DNA of 64,000 bases from positions 124,001-188,000 of the forward strand of contig NZ_JABBGA010000005.1 in NCBI RefSeq assembly GCF_012927165.1, written 5' to 3'. This DNA is from Zoogloea dura (GTDB lineage Bacteria > Pseudomonadota > Gammaproteobacteria > Burkholderiales > Rhodocyclaceae). Shown here one piece after another: positions 1-8,456 of this stretch (within the stretch, counting starts at the first letter, position 1; each line of letters begins with the position of its first letter). Made by a program: the position numbers and the translations under genes. The notes beneath the pieces were generated by a model. The model did no database searches, had not been told where the DNA came from, and saw nothing but the letters and a program-made list of their open reading frames with translations.

Positions 1-1
1 C

Positions 2-322
2 GACGACTACAAGAGCGGCGCGGTGGTGGTGCAGCGCGCGGGTGACATCGTGACCCGGCGTGGTCAGATCCACGTTTATCAGCCGCTGCTTGCGAATGCG
101 CGCGATGGCTACTGGCCGGCTGGGGCGTTGATGGAGGGCGACGCTTCCACCGGCAAGTGGCAGGAACTGACGCCCACACTTTCCAGCACTTGTGCCGTCT
201 TCCCTCACAGCAACACGCGCGTACAAGCGCAGCAAGGCGACTACGCCTGGGCGCTGTGGCGGCCCTATGCCTGCTGCCAGCGCCGTGGGCAGGTTTTCCT
301 CGGTAGCGTTGATTTCCAGTGA
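2..322 (+). CDS. ICE conjugation protein, PFL_4710/TIGR03756-like, C-terminal part
   Basis: An open frame enters from the window edge and stops with TGA at 320-322, leaving 106 codons. The visible part ends in a Cys-containing, Trp/Tyr-rich segment (WALWRPYACCQRRG). I identify it mainly by position: in clc/PFGI-1 ICEs a TIGR03756 protein lies directly upstream of the PFL_4711/TIGR03755 protein, as here with 10 bases between them. The family belongs to the ICE-type secretion system but has no known biochemical role. The N-terminus is outside the window, so a signal peptide cannot be checked. Confidence 0.6.
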   Translation, partial: DDYKSGAVVVQRAGDIVTRRGQIHVYQPLLANARDGYWPAGALMEGDASTGKWQELTPTLSSTCAVFPHSNTRVQAQQGDYAWALWRPYACCQRRGQVFLGSVDFQ

Positions 323-332
323 GGTGCCCGCG

Positions 333-1733
333 ATGAAGGTGTCCTTTTCCCACATCACTCAGCGAGCCAGGCTCTACACCCTGGCCGTTGCGCTCGCCTG
401 TGCCGTCATGGCAGCGGGCGTCGCTTGGGCGCAGACCCGCATCAATCCCAGGGGCGTCAGTGTGAATGGCAGCGTCATCGGCGACGACGTGCTCTACAGC
501 ATCGGTGGCGGCCGGGCCGTTTCCATGGGTGGTGCGGGAAACATGCAGAGCATCGGCGTCGGTGTCGGTTGGAACAGCAACCTGATCTGCGGAAACATGA
601 GCATCACGACCACGCTGCAGAACCAGCTCAATGGCATCACCAACGGCTTCCAGGCGATCATGAGCACGGTGATCCAGAACGCCACCAGTGCCGTGGCGTC
701 GCTGCCGGCGCTGATCATCCAGCGTGCCGATCCGGGCCTCTACAACCTACTCACCAACGGCGTCCTGCAGGCTCGCCTGGACTTCGACCGCTCGAAGATG
801 ACCTGCCGGGCCATCGCCAACCGCCTCGCGGACATGGCGGGCGGCCAGGCAGGCTGGGACCAACTCGCTGAGGGCATGGCGCTGCGCGATGCGGTGAGCA
901 GCACCGATGCCGTGTCGGCCGTCGAGCAGGCCGAGTCGAACAGGGGCAACAACGGCGTGCCCTGGGTCGGCGGCGGCAACGCGGGCGGCTCGGGCCAGGG
1001 GTCGATCAAGGTGGTGGGCGACGTGACGCGCGCAGGCTACAACCTGCTCAACGGGCGCAGTGTGACGGACACCTCGTCGATCTCTCGCGCCACCTGCGGC
1101 AACCGGCTGACCTGCCAGACCTGGTCCTCGCCTGGTGCGGCTGCAGCCTGGGCGACGCGCGTGCTGGGCGAGCGTGAGCAGCGCACCTGCGAAAGCTGCA
1201 CCAAGACCCAAACCACGCCCGGTGTCGGGCTCACACCGGTGATCCAGGAGGAGTACGAGACCAAGCTGCAGGCGTTGCAGGAACTGGTGACCGGCGCCAA
1301 GCCGACGACGGTGGCGAACCTGGAAGCGGCCGGCAGCAACTCGCTGCCGATCACCCGCGGCGTGATCGAGGCCCTGCGTGACGAGCCCGACCAGGATCTG
1401 CTGGGCAAGCGCCTGGCCTCGGAGGCGGCGCTGTCCAGCGTGCTGGAGAAGGCACTGCTGTTGCAGCGGACGCTGCTGACCGGCAAGAAGGAGCCCAACG
1501 TCGCGGCCAACGAGCTGGCCGTGAAGGCGGTCGATCAGGAGAACGGCGCGCTGGAGCAGGAGATCAGCAATCTCAAGACTGAACTCGAATTGCGGCGCAC
1601 GCTGGCGGGCAACTCCGCGATGGCCATCGTCCAGCGCCACGGCACGCGCGCCGGCGGCTCGCGCGGCATCTTCGAGGGCGACACCACGCGCGACCGCCTC
1701 AAGGAAGTCCAGAAACCCCGGAGCACACCATGA
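333..1733 (+). CDS. ICE conjugation protein, PFL_4711/TIGR03755-like, secreted
   Basis: A 466-residue protein that starts with a clear signal peptide: basic start, then a hydrophobic Leu/Ala stretch ending near AWA at about residue 33. The mature part begins with a Gly-rich region, has scattered Cys residues (CRAI, CGN, CQTW, CESCTK) suggesting periplasmic disulfides, and ends in a charged segment with coiled-coil character. I chose the ATG at 333; an in-frame extension to 192 would bury the signal peptide. The family is conserved in clc/PFGI-1-type ICEs and thought to be part of the conjugation apparatus. The stop overlaps the next start (ATGA), so the genes are probably translationally coupled. 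Confidence 0.75.
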   Translation: MKVSFSHITQRARLYTLAVALACAVMAAGVAWAQTRINPRGVSVNGSVIGDDVLYSIGGGRAVSMGGAGNMQSIGVGVGWNSNLICGNMSITTTLQNQLNGITNGFQAIMSTVIQNATSAVASLPALIIQRADPGLYNLLTNGVLQARLDFDRSKMTCRAIANRLADMAGGQAGWDQLAEGMALRDAVSSTDAVSAVEQAESNRGNNGVPWVGGGNAGGSGQGSIKVVGDVTRAGYNLLNGRSVTDTSSISRATCGNRLTCQTWSSPGAAAAWATRVLGEREQRTCESCTKTQTTPGVGLTPVIQEEYETKLQALQELVTGAKPTTVANLEAAGSNSLPITRGVIEALRDEPDQDLLGKRLASEAALSSVLEKALLLQRTLLTGKKEPNVAANELAVKAVDQENGALEQEISNLKTELELRRTLAGNSAMAIVQRHGTRAGGSRGIFEGDTTRDRLKEVQKPRSTP

Positions 1734-2083
1734 CCGGCCGCACGTGGCTGCGGCCTACGTGGCTGTTCAACCGCCGGGTGGGCGTCGCACTGCTGTGGGC
1801 GCTGCTGGTGGCCGGAATCGCGGTGGCAGTGAACGTCGCCGGCATTCATGTCGTCGGCGGTATTGATGGCTGGGAGCGCTGGCTGCACGCGCATTCCGCC
1901 CACTTCCTCGTCTGGCGGCTTTTTCTCTACGCGGCGACGGCCTATGGCTGGTGGTGGATGCGGAAGCGCCTGCGGCAACGCGAGCCGTCAGCCGAAACGC
2001 ATCACCGCCTGCTGCGCGTCGAGATCGCGGCCGTGACGACCATCGTACTGCTCGAAGGCAGCCAACTGCTGCGCCATGGCTGA
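1730..2083 (+). CDS. Small ICE membrane protein of unknown function
   Basis: A 117-residue protein with two likely membrane helices, one around residues 17-38 (ALLWALLVAGIAVAV) and one around residues 57-75 (FLVWRLFLYAATAYGWWW), then a basic linker and a hydrophobic C-terminal segment. It overlaps the upstream gene by four bases and precedes the TraG-like gene by 15. A small membrane protein at this spot is usual in clc/PFGI-1 ICEs, so it is probably a conjugation accessory. I recognise no catalytic motif and propose no specific function. Confidence 0.65.
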   Translation: MTGRTWLRPTWLFNRRVGVALLWALLVAGIAVAVNVAGIHVVGGIDGWERWLHAHSAHFLVWRLFLYAATAYGWWWMRKRLRQREPSAETHHRLLRVEIAAVTTIVLLEGSQLLRHG

Positions 2084-2098
2084 GGCGGGGAGGATGTC

Positions 2099-3616
2099 AT
2101 GACCCTCTACACGACCGACTACCTCGAGTATTACCTGACCCTGGTGGGCTGGCTGGTCAACAACGGCATTTGGAACATCCTCGTCGCCAGCGGCGTGTTC
2201 GCGCTCCCGTTCGTCGCCATCGTGATCCAGGAGTGGCTGCGGGCGCGCGCGGAAGGCGCGGACGAGGGCAACAAAGGTGTGCTGTCCTCGATGCGCATCG
2301 AGAACCGCGTCTGGGTGGCGATCGTGGTCATCATGTTCGCCGGCATCCCCTTCATTCCGGTGGACCTGAGCACGATCCGCTTCGATACGAGCCGCTCCGC
2401 GCAGTGCCAGGTCAGCGTTCCGCAGCCGGCGGACACGGGCTGGTCCAACGCCTACACCACGCTCAACAACCAGAGCGCGCTGGTGCCGGTGTGGTGGTTC
2501 TTCATGCACGCCATCTCCAAGGCCGTCACCGGGGCTGCGGTGGCGGCGATCCCCTGCGGGACCGATCTGCGGCAGATGCGCATGGACGTCGATTCCACCC
2601 GCATCGACGACCCGGTACTGGCCCAGGAGGTCGGGGATTTCGTGCACGACTGCTATGGGCCTTCGCGCGCCAAACTGTTCATGAACCGGCCGACGCTCTC
2701 CGACGAGCAGATGAACGACGTGACTTGGATCGGTTCGAGCTACTTCCTCGACGCGCCCGGCTTCTACGACACCTACCATTCGAGCACGCCGCGCACGGCT
2801 TGGCCCTACGATGCCACCCGCGACGCGGGGCTGGCCCAGGTGGACAGCGGCGGCGGCTATCCGAGCTGCCGGCAGTGGTGGTCCGACGGCAACAGCGGGC
2901 TACGCGCCCGCCTGCTGGCCCAGGTCGATCCCGATCTGCTCTCCCGTATCGGCCGCTGGGCGGGGTTCCTGTCGCAGAACGAGGTCAACGACTCGGTGAT
3001 CCGCGCCGTCGTCTCACCCAGGCAGCAGAAGATGAACCAGGGCGCCGTCTACACCGACTACGGCGGCCAGATCGAGAAGACGCTGCCCAACATCGTGACC
3101 CGCGGTGCCGGCGACCTCGGGATGGCCGTCGGCTCGCTGGGCTTCTTTCCGGCCATGGATGTGGTCCGCCAGGCGTTGCCGATGGTGCTGTCGCTGCTCA
3201 AGATGGCGCTCGTCATCTGCATCCCGCTGGTGCTGCTCTTCGGCACCTACGAGCTGAAGGCCCTGGTCGCGGTGAGCTGCGTAGAGTTTGCGCTGTTCTT
3301 CGTGGACTTCTGGTTCCAGCTCGCGCGCTGGCTCGACAGCACGATCCTCGATGCGCTCTATGGCTGGGGCTTCGGCGCGAGCCGGCCGCATTCGAACTTC
3401 GATCCCCTGATCGGCCTGAACAACGCCTTCGGGGACATGCTGCTGAACTTCGTCATGGCGACGATGTTCATCGTGCTTCCGGGCTTTTGGGTGACGGCCC
3501 TGGGATGGGTGGGCATCCGCGCCGGCAATGCGCTTCAGGGGCTGTCGGAAGGCACGAAATCAGCAGGCCAAGCCGGATCAAGGGGCACGGGCACCGTGGT
3601 TCGGGCAGCCAAGTAA
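2099..3616 (+). CDS. traG: TraG N-terminal-domain conjugal transfer membrane protein
   Basis: A 505-residue polytopic inner-membrane protein. Hydrophobic segments occur near residues 15-45, 75-90, 340-420 and 430-460, with a large hydrophilic central domain from about 100 to 335. The start has a good ribosome site (GGCGGGGAGG) and the size fits the stand-alone TraG_N proteins of ICEs. Known: in F-type systems the TraG N-terminal region works in pilus assembly and mating-pair stabilisation; the ICE homologues are assumed to do the same. It is the last gene of the rightward conjugation operon and converges on the DUF3742 gene four bases further on. The symbol follows the family, not an exact orthologue. 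Confidence 0.75.
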   Translation: MTLYTTDYLEYYLTLVGWLVNNGIWNILVASGVFALPFVAIVIQEWLRARAEGADEGNKGVLSSMRIENRVWVAIVVIMFAGIPFIPVDLSTIRFDTSRSAQCQVSVPQPADTGWSNAYTTLNNQSALVPVWWFFMHAISKAVTGAAVAAIPCGTDLRQMRMDVDSTRIDDPVLAQEVGDFVHDCYGPSRAKLFMNRPTLSDEQMNDVTWIGSSYFLDAPGFYDTYHSSTPRTAWPYDATRDAGLAQVDSGGGYPSCRQWWSDGNSGLRARLLAQVDPDLLSRIGRWAGFLSQNEVNDSVIRAVVSPRQQKMNQGAVYTDYGGQIEKTLPNIVTRGAGDLGMAVGSLGFFPAMDVVRQALPMVLSLLKMALVICIPLVLLFGTYELKALVAVSCVEFALFFVDFWFQLARWLDSTILDALYGWGFGASRPHSNFDPLIGLNNAFGDMLLNFVMATMFIVLPGFWVTALGWVGIRAGNALQGLSEGTKSAGQAGSRGTGTVVRAAK

Positions 3617-3620
3617 CTAC

Positions 3621-3992
3621 CTACCGCTCATCATCAAAGCGGGGGTCTGGATCGTCGTCGTAGTTGATTGGATCGTAGAAAACACTGCGCTTGTGATCCG
3701 CTTGATCGCCGATCGCCCATTCCTCCGCTTCGCCGGGAGCGGCGTTCCGTGCCGTCCAACCCGCAAACACGGCGATCATGATCAACATCGCAAGCCAGAG
3801 CGCGACGTAAATCAGCACGCCGAATGCAACGAGCTTGAGGATCAGCAACACCCCTCGGGCGGCAACAGGCGCCAATCCTTGCGCCACCAGCCAGTCGTGC
3901 GCTTGGCGGTCCAGACGCACACAAGCCCGCCACATCCGGCCCAGTGTCCGGCCAGCGCGTTCCGCGAAAGTGGTCTGTGCAGCGAGCTTCAT
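3621..3992 (-). CDS. DUF3742 family protein
   Basis: A 123-residue protein with a basic amphipathic N-terminus, one or two membrane helices around residues 44-80 (GVLLILKLVAFGVLIYVALW) and a strongly acidic tail (YDPINYDDDPDPRFDDE). This layout and its location between traG and traI match the DUF3742 proteins of clc/PFGI-1 ICEs, whose function is unknown. It is on the minus strand, downstream of the toxin-antitoxin genes and convergent with traG. A possible 27-codon leftward ORF at about 4014-4097 just upstream is too short to call. Confidence 0.7.
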   Translation of the reverse strand: MKLAAQTTFAERAGRTLGRMWRACVRLDRQAHDWLVAQGLAPVAARGVLLILKLVAFGVLIYVALWLAMLIMIAVFAGWTARNAAPGEAEEWAIGDQADHKRSVFYDPINYDDDPDPRFDDER

Positions 3993-4108
3993 GGTGGCTA
4001 CCTCATGGCCGTCCTATGGGTTCTCACTCGGCACCCGCTCCAAGGGATCGTCGATTGGATCCATCGTGGATTTTTCAAAGATCGTTTGAAACTCCATGCG
4101 ACATCCAA

Positions 4109-4570
4109 TCAACGTTCCTTCGATGCCCATTCCGCCTGGCTCGTTGCTACAAGCGCCGCCCAGTCGTCGGGCGGATTGCCACGTCCGAGCATCTTCTCGA
4201 ACACCGCATAGGGATCGGATTCGCTGCCAGCCGATCGCAAGGTCTGTTCGTCGTTGACCCAGGCAAACACGATCGCCTTCGCCTTGGAGTCGTAGCGGAA
4301 GAACAGGCGGAATCGCCGCCCGATCTTTGCGCGCCGCCAGTGACGGTACGCCGGTCCCAGGGTGTTGCCCTGGCGGTACTCGTCCCGTGAGGGATCGCTC
4401 GGCACGACCTCCATGATCAACTGGCTCAGCGCCCGAAACAGCTTGACGTTGGCGTTGCCCTCGAACCCTTGCGGGTCGTTCTGTTCGGCCCGTTCTGCGG
4501 CCGCCTGCAGCTTGCGCAACTGCTCGATCACGCCCTCGTGGAACAAGAGCGTCCAACCGTGCCGCTGCAT
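4109..4570 (-). CDS. yhaV: YhaV-type ribonuclease toxin
   Basis: A 153-residue protein of the YhaV family (RelE-like fold). Seen: the family signature runs through the sequence, including LFRALSQLIMEVVPSDPSRDEYRQG split around the conserved core, RRFRLFFRY, FAWVNDEQTLRSAGSESDPY and MLGRGNPPDDWAAL. Known: YhaV is an endoribonuclease that acts on ribosome-associated mRNA and is neutralised by PrlF. Its start overlaps the antitoxin stop by one base, the usual co-translated order with antitoxin first. Here it would help keep the ICE in the host. The length equals that of the E. coli protein, so it looks intact. Confidence 0.88.
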   Translation of the reverse strand: MQRHGWTLLFHEGVIEQLRKLQAAAERAEQNDPQGFEGNANVKLFRALSQLIMEVVPSDPSRDEYRQGNTLGPAYRHWRRAKIGRRFRLFFRYDSKAKAIVFAWVNDEQTLRSAGSESDPYAVFEKMLGRGNPPDDWAALVATSQAEWASKER

Positions 4571-4887
4571 CAGAGCGCCACTTCGCCGTCGATGTCTTCA
4601 TCGAGATTGACCGCGTGGCCGGCACTCGCCAACATGACCCGGGCCAGATCATCCGGGAGGGACTGGACATGCCGGCCGGCCCGAATGTCGGCCTCCAGCA
4701 GGCCCAGGAAGGCCTCGATGGCCGGGTCTTCGTGCTCGGCGTCCGCGCGGGTCACGATGACTTCGCCTCCGCGCAGGTCGAAGGCCACTTTTCCGCCGGC
4801 GTCCACGCCCAGTGCCTGCCGGATGGGCTTGGGCAGTGTGATCTGGCCCTTGGAGGTCAGCGTGGCGACTTCATGGATCTCAGGCAT
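4570..4887 (-). CDS. prlF: PrlF-type antitoxin with AbrB/SpoVT DNA-binding domain
   Basis: A 105-residue protein. Residues 8-50 form a swapped-hairpin AbrB fold (TLTSKGQITLPKPIRQALG, then GGKVAFDLRGGEVIVTRA) that binds DNA; the C-terminal half should wrap the toxin. I start at the ATG at 4887, preceded by AGGAG; a much longer in-frame extension to 5733 runs through non-coding sequence and is rejected. The pair is transcribed leftward from the 4888-5201 gap, away from traI. PrlF proteins repress their own operon, and a near-perfect inverted repeat at 4918-4935 is a plausible operator. Confidence 0.88.
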   Translation of the reverse strand: MPEIHEVATLTSKGQITLPKPIRQALGVDAGGKVAFDLRGGEVIVTRADAEHEDPAIEAFLGLLEADIRAGRHVQSLPDDLARVMLASAGHAVNLDEDIDGEVAL

Positions 4888-4917
4888 GGATGTTCTCCTG
4901 ATGACAACACTTGCATG

Positions 4918-4935
4918 GTAAGGAATTTTCCTTAC
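4918..4935. promoter_or_regulatory. Inverted repeat upstream of prlF-yhaV, likely autoregulatory operator
   Basis: Seen: 8-bp arms GTAAGGAA and TTCCTTAC separated by TT, centred about 40 bp upstream of the prlF start. The repeat would overlap a leftward promoter. Inferred: binding site for the PrlF or PrlF-YhaV complex. No footprint or consensus was available to compare. Confidence 0.45.
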
Positions 4936-4954
4936 ATCGTCAATCTGCCTGAGC

Positions 4955-4990
4955 ATGGGGCCTCCATCCAGTTGAAAGAGAAGGCCCCAT
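4955..4990. other. Inverted repeat upstream of traI, possible oriT-region structure
   Basis: Seen: 9-bp arms ATGGGGCCT (4955-4963) and AGGCCCCAT (4982-4990) around an 18-base spacer, in the non-coding stretch before the relaxase gene. Relaxase genes often lie beside their origin of transfer and such origins contain inverted repeats next to the nick site. The same structure could instead be a transcription attenuator; there is no T-run after it. The nick site itself cannot be recognised. Confidence 0.25.
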
Positions 4991-5201
4991 CGTAGCCCCG
5001 GCACAGGCGCCTTCCCGCCAGAATCCGATTTGGGCCAGTCCCGCATTGGCTGTGGCTCGGCTACCTTCGCTGCTCTATACCAAAGACTTTCCGACAAAGG
5101 ACAAAGGGCTGGGAAGGGGCAAGGGAACGGGGTCAAGGGGAAAGGCCCTACCCGAAAGGGCCAAGAGGCTCCCCCGAACAGCCCGCCATCCAGGATTCGC
5201 C

Positions 5202-7013
5202 ATGCTCTCGCTGTTCCAACGCAAACGGATGCCACCTGCCACCGCAGTGACGCCCACTCCCTCCGCCGAGCCCCCCAAAGGGCTGACGCGGACGGAATCG
5301 GCCGCATCACTGCTGGCGACACCGCGCCGGCAGAAGCTGCTGGAACACATCTGGCAGCGCACGTCCGTCTCCCGTGACCAGTTCGCCACGCTGTATCGGG
5401 CGCCACTGGAGCGCTACGCCGAGCTGGTCCAGAATTTTCCAGCCTCGGAAAGCCACCACCACGCCTACCTGGGCGGCATGCTGGACCACGGCCTGGAAAT
5501 CGTGGCCTACGCGCTGAAGCTGCGACAGTCCCATCTCCTGCCGGCCGGCGCCACGCCGGAAGCCCAGGCCGCCCAGGCCGAGGCCTGGACTGCGGGCATC
5601 GCCTACGCGGCACTGCTGCACGACGTCGGCAAGGTCGCCGTCGACCTGCATGTCGAGTATGCCGACGGCACGATCTGGCATCCCTGGCATGGTCCGCTCC
5701 GGAAGCCGTACCGCTTCCGCTACCACAAGGCACGCGAATACCGGCTGCACAGCGCAGCTACCGGGCTGCTCTACGCCCGACTGCTCGACGCCGGTATCTT
5801 CGACTGGCTCAGCGTGTATCCGGACCTGTGGTCGGCACTCCTGTACGTGCTGGCCGGCCAGTACGAGCATGCCGGCATGCTCGGGGAATTGGTCGTGCAG
5901 GCCGACCAAGCCTCGGTCGCCCAGGCGCTGGGTGGTGATCCGGCCAAGGCGCTGGCGGCACCCCGCCATGCGCTCCAACGCAAGCTCCTCGACGGATTGC
6001 GCTACCTGCTCAAGGAAGAGTTCAAACTGAACCAGCCCCAGGCCTCGGACGGATGGCTGACCCAGGATGCACTGTGGCTGGTCAGCAAGACGGTCTCGGA
6101 CAAGCTGCGCGCCCATCTGCTGGCCCAGGGCATCGATGGCATCCCGTCCAGCAACACCGCCGTCTTCAACGTGCTGCAGGACCATGGCATTGCGCAACCG
6201 ACGCCAGAGGGCAAGGCCATCTGGAAGGCGACCATCACCAGCGACGCGGGCTGGTCTCACACCTTCACGCTCCTGCGCCTCGCACCGTCGCTGATCTGGG
6301 AAGGCAATGAGCGGCCCACACCGTTCGCCGGCACAGTGATGGTGGTGCAGGACGAGGGGGAAGCAACTGTTTCCGCATCGTTGCCCGCCGTACCGGACTC
6401 GGTCGCCCCCGAGCCTCTGTCGGCGCAGCCAGCCGGCGAAGGCGTCGAGGCGCTTCTGGATCTGCTCGACATTCCAGATATGGCGTCGGCTGTTCTCTCG
6501 TCGACCACCGAAATGTTTTCTCCAACCCTGGAAGAGCCGCCTCTTGAGTCAGGTGAGTCAAGGTTACCGCTCGACTCGGCGACGCCTGCGTCGATTCCAG
6601 GATTGGAGGAAACGCCGTCAGGCGAGCATTTCGTCGCCTGGCTGCGCCGGCATATCGAAGAGCGCAAGCTCATCATCAATGACACCAAGGCACTGGTGCA
6701 TACGGTCGCCGATACCGTCTATCTGGTCAGCCCCGGCGTGTTCCAGCGTTACGCTCAGGAACATCCAAGAACCGCCTTCCTTGCCAGGCAAGACCAACTG
6801 GCCGATTGGCAATGGGTGCAAAAACGCTTCGAGAAGCTGCAATTGCACCGCAAGCAGCAGAATGGTCTGAACATCTGGATATGCGCAGTCACAGGGCCGC
6901 GGAAATCGCGGAGACTCCACGGCTACCTGCTGGAAGACCCGCGAGTCCTGTTCAGCGATATGCCACCGAACAACCCTTACCTGTCGGTATCTGCTGCCGC
7001 CGATCCTGTGTAG
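5202..7013 (+). CDS. traI: MobH-type conjugative relaxase, TraI
   Basis: A 603-residue relaxase that nicks the excised ICE at oriT and leads the strand into the recipient. Seen: an N-terminal TraI_2 domain with the HD-type metal-binding pattern HHHAYLGGMLDHGLE (residues about 87-101) and ALLHDVGKVAVD (about 142-153), then a low-complexity linker (about 390-480) and a C-terminal TraI_2_C-like domain from about 490. Known: MobH relaxases use this three-His/HD arrangement. The start at 5202 was chosen because the in-frame extension to 5046 is basic and not family-like. It is separated from the rest of the conjugation operon by the toxin-antitoxin pair and is the last backbone gene before cargo. 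Confidence 0.85.
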   Translation: MLSLFQRKRMPPATAVTPTPSAEPPKGLTRTESAASLLATPRRQKLLEHIWQRTSVSRDQFATLYRAPLERYAELVQNFPASESHHHAYLGGMLDHGLEIVAYALKLRQSHLLPAGATPEAQAAQAEAWTAGIAYAALLHDVGKVAVDLHVEYADGTIWHPWHGPLRKPYRFRYHKAREYRLHSAATGLLYARLLDAGIFDWLSVYPDLWSALLYVLAGQYEHAGMLGELVVQADQASVAQALGGDPAKALAAPRHALQRKLLDGLRYLLKEEFKLNQPQASDGWLTQDALWLVSKTVSDKLRAHLLAQGIDGIPSSNTAVFNVLQDHGIAQPTPEGKAIWKATITSDAGWSHTFTLLRLAPSLIWEGNERPTPFAGTVMVVQDEGEATVSASLPAVPDSVAPEPLSAQPAGEGVEALLDLLDIPDMASAVLSSTTEMFSPTLEEPPLESGESRLPLDSATPASIPGLEETPSGEHFVAWLRRHIEERKLIINDTKALVHTVADTVYLVSPGVFQRYAQEHPRTAFLARQDQLADWQWVQKRFEKLQLHRKQQNGLNIWICAVTGPRKSRRLHGYLLEDPRVLFSDMPPNNPYLSVSAAADPV

Positions 7014-7029
7014 GAAGGCACCTATCGGC

Positions 7030-7230
7030 AACCCACCCATGAATCACGGAGCGAGTCCAACGTACGAGATCGTCCAAAGGAAGGTCACCACGATGATGCA
7101 GCCGCCAGTGACGCATGGTCTCCCGCATCGCTTTCGCCGCTCTGTCACTCACGGCAGGAGAGAAACTGACGAAGAGCCCGCCCCTGCAAGCCGACTTCGA
7201 GGGGCCTCCCCTCATCTTTGGTAAAGCATC
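7030..7230 (-). pseudogene. Fragment of a group II intron-encoded reverse transcriptase/maturase
   Basis: The minus strand encodes a piece resembling the thumb/maturase X region of group II intron proteins: LFVSFSPAVSDRAAKAM, then RHWRLHHRGDLPLDDL and VIHGWV where GWINYY is normal. The reverse transcriptase core and the C-terminal zinc region are missing. It starts just after the traI stop. This is a relic, not a functional intron; I see no domain V/VI RNA nearby. The reading frame upstream of it on the minus strand (7231-7344) is not recognisable. Confidence 0.6.
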
Positions 7231-7394
7231 GCTTCTACCTCGCCATTGGCGGTTGCGTTCGTAGCACACGATGCCCTGGTACTTGGCAATGAGCACCTGT
7301 TCGCCGGGCTCGGCGCGGGATGCCAACGTCCATAGTGTCACCATCGAAATTGGTGGGCACGATCTTCAGCGGATGACCGCGCCATGGGACAGGT

Positions 7395-7652
7395 GAGTTT
7401 TCCGGGCGCTTACGCTATGTCGGCCAGCCATTCGCTCATGCCGTTGAGGAATGGCTTGGCGCTGAAGTCCAAATCGCCAAGCACAGCGAGTTGCATTCCT
7501 TTGCCGTCATGCCTCAGCGATGGGTCGTCGAGCGGTCATTCGCCTGGATCGAGAAATGCCGCCGCCACTGGAAAAACTGCGAGCGGAAACTCAACACCAG
7601 CTTGCAGTTCGTCCACTTGGCCTTCATCGCACTACTGCTCAAAGGATTGTGA
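7395..7652 (+). pseudogene. C-terminal fragment of an IS5-family transposase
   Basis: In the frame ending with TGA at 7650-7652 the sequence reads RWVVERSFAWIEKCRRHWKN, followed by CERKLNTSLQFVHLAFIALL. That is the conserved C-terminus of IS5-type DDE transposases, including the catalytic Glu of the E-region (VVERSFAWIEK). There is no start and no DDE first or second aspartate, so it is a remnant. With the intron fragment before it, it marks the junction between the ICE backbone and cargo. Confidence 0.75.
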
Positions 7653-7741
7653 ACAGGTTCTCAGTAGGCTGGATGGTGCAAACCACATCTGACAGAGATA
7701 TACTGATCGTTCGTTAAGTTTATCGGAAGGGCCACCAATCT

Positions 7742-8368
7742 ATGATCCGCCAGCCGATTAGGATCATTCGCAAGCGAAAAACGCGGGAAGAGATTCTTGA
7801 ACTATCGGCGCCTCTGTTTGCGCGGAACGGTTACGACGGCGTCTCGATGCGCGATGTCGCTGCTGCCGTCGGCCTCACCCAGGCGGCGCTTTACTACCAC
7901 TTCGCCGACAAGGACCAGCTCTATCTCGATGCGGTGGCCTACGAATTCCGGGAAAGAGAGGCCGCGCTGAAAGACATGCTGGCCGGCGACGGTACTCCAC
8001 GGGAGAGGCTTGAACGCTTTGTGGCCGGGCTCGCCCGGATGATGGCCACGGATAAGGACTTTCTGCGGCTGGTGCAGTGGGTACTTCTGGACAGCGACGA
8101 GGCGCGTCAGAGCACCTTGGCCAAACATGTATTCAGGGACATGTTCGTCGCCGTCCATGATCTCGCCAGCGAACTGGACCCGCATCAGGATGCCCACCTG
8201 CTTGCGATGTCGATCTTTGGCCTGGTGATCTTCCATTTCCAGACCGGTGCAACCCGTCAGTTCATGCCGGGACACCGGCCCCACCAGGACAACCCCGAAG
8301 TGCTGGCACGCCACGTATGCGAACTGCTGCGAAGGAGCCTAGCCGCAGCCGAGGGGGAGGCACGCTGA
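7742..8368 (+). CDS. TetR family transcriptional regulator
   Basis: A 208-residue regulator. Seen: an N-terminal helix-turn-helix domain, residues about 14-60 (REEILELSAPLFARNGYDG, then RDVAAAVGLTQAALYYHFAD), and a helical ligand-binding C-terminal domain. It precedes a 12-gene collinear block of lipid-related and export genes, the first 88 bases downstream. Known: TetR proteins commonly repress adjacent efflux genes and are released by the exported compound or a related ligand; in E. coli the TetR protein CecR controls ybhGFSR, an ABC exporter like the one ending this block. Inferred: it controls the block and itself. A possible -10 (TATACT, 7699-7704) lies upstream. Confidence 0.85.
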   Translation: MIRQPIRIIRKRKTREEILELSAPLFARNGYDGVSMRDVAAAVGLTQAALYYHFADKDQLYLDAVAYEFREREAALKDMLAGDGTPRERLERFVAGLARMMATDKDFLRLVQWVLLDSDEARQSTLAKHVFRDMFVAVHDLASELDPHQDAHLLAMSIFGLVIFHFQTGATRQFMPGHRPHQDNPEVLARHVCELLRRSLAAAEGEAR

Positions 8369-8456
8369 GGATGGGGCTCCTGGACAGCTCATACCGATAC
8401 CCGGCCCCGTACACGCCGGATTTTCCACACTCTCACTTTGAAAAGGAGCAGCGACC

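Noticed and set aside
1951-3663. A 570-codon open frame overlapping the traG-like gene
   Set aside because: It is Arg/Pro-rich with no family motifs and lies in another frame of a well-supported membrane protein gene; a GC-rich shadow frame.
4570-5733. A 387-codon extension upstream of prlF
   Set aside because: Only the last 105 codons match the PrlF family; upstream codons run antisense through traI and the non-coding gap.
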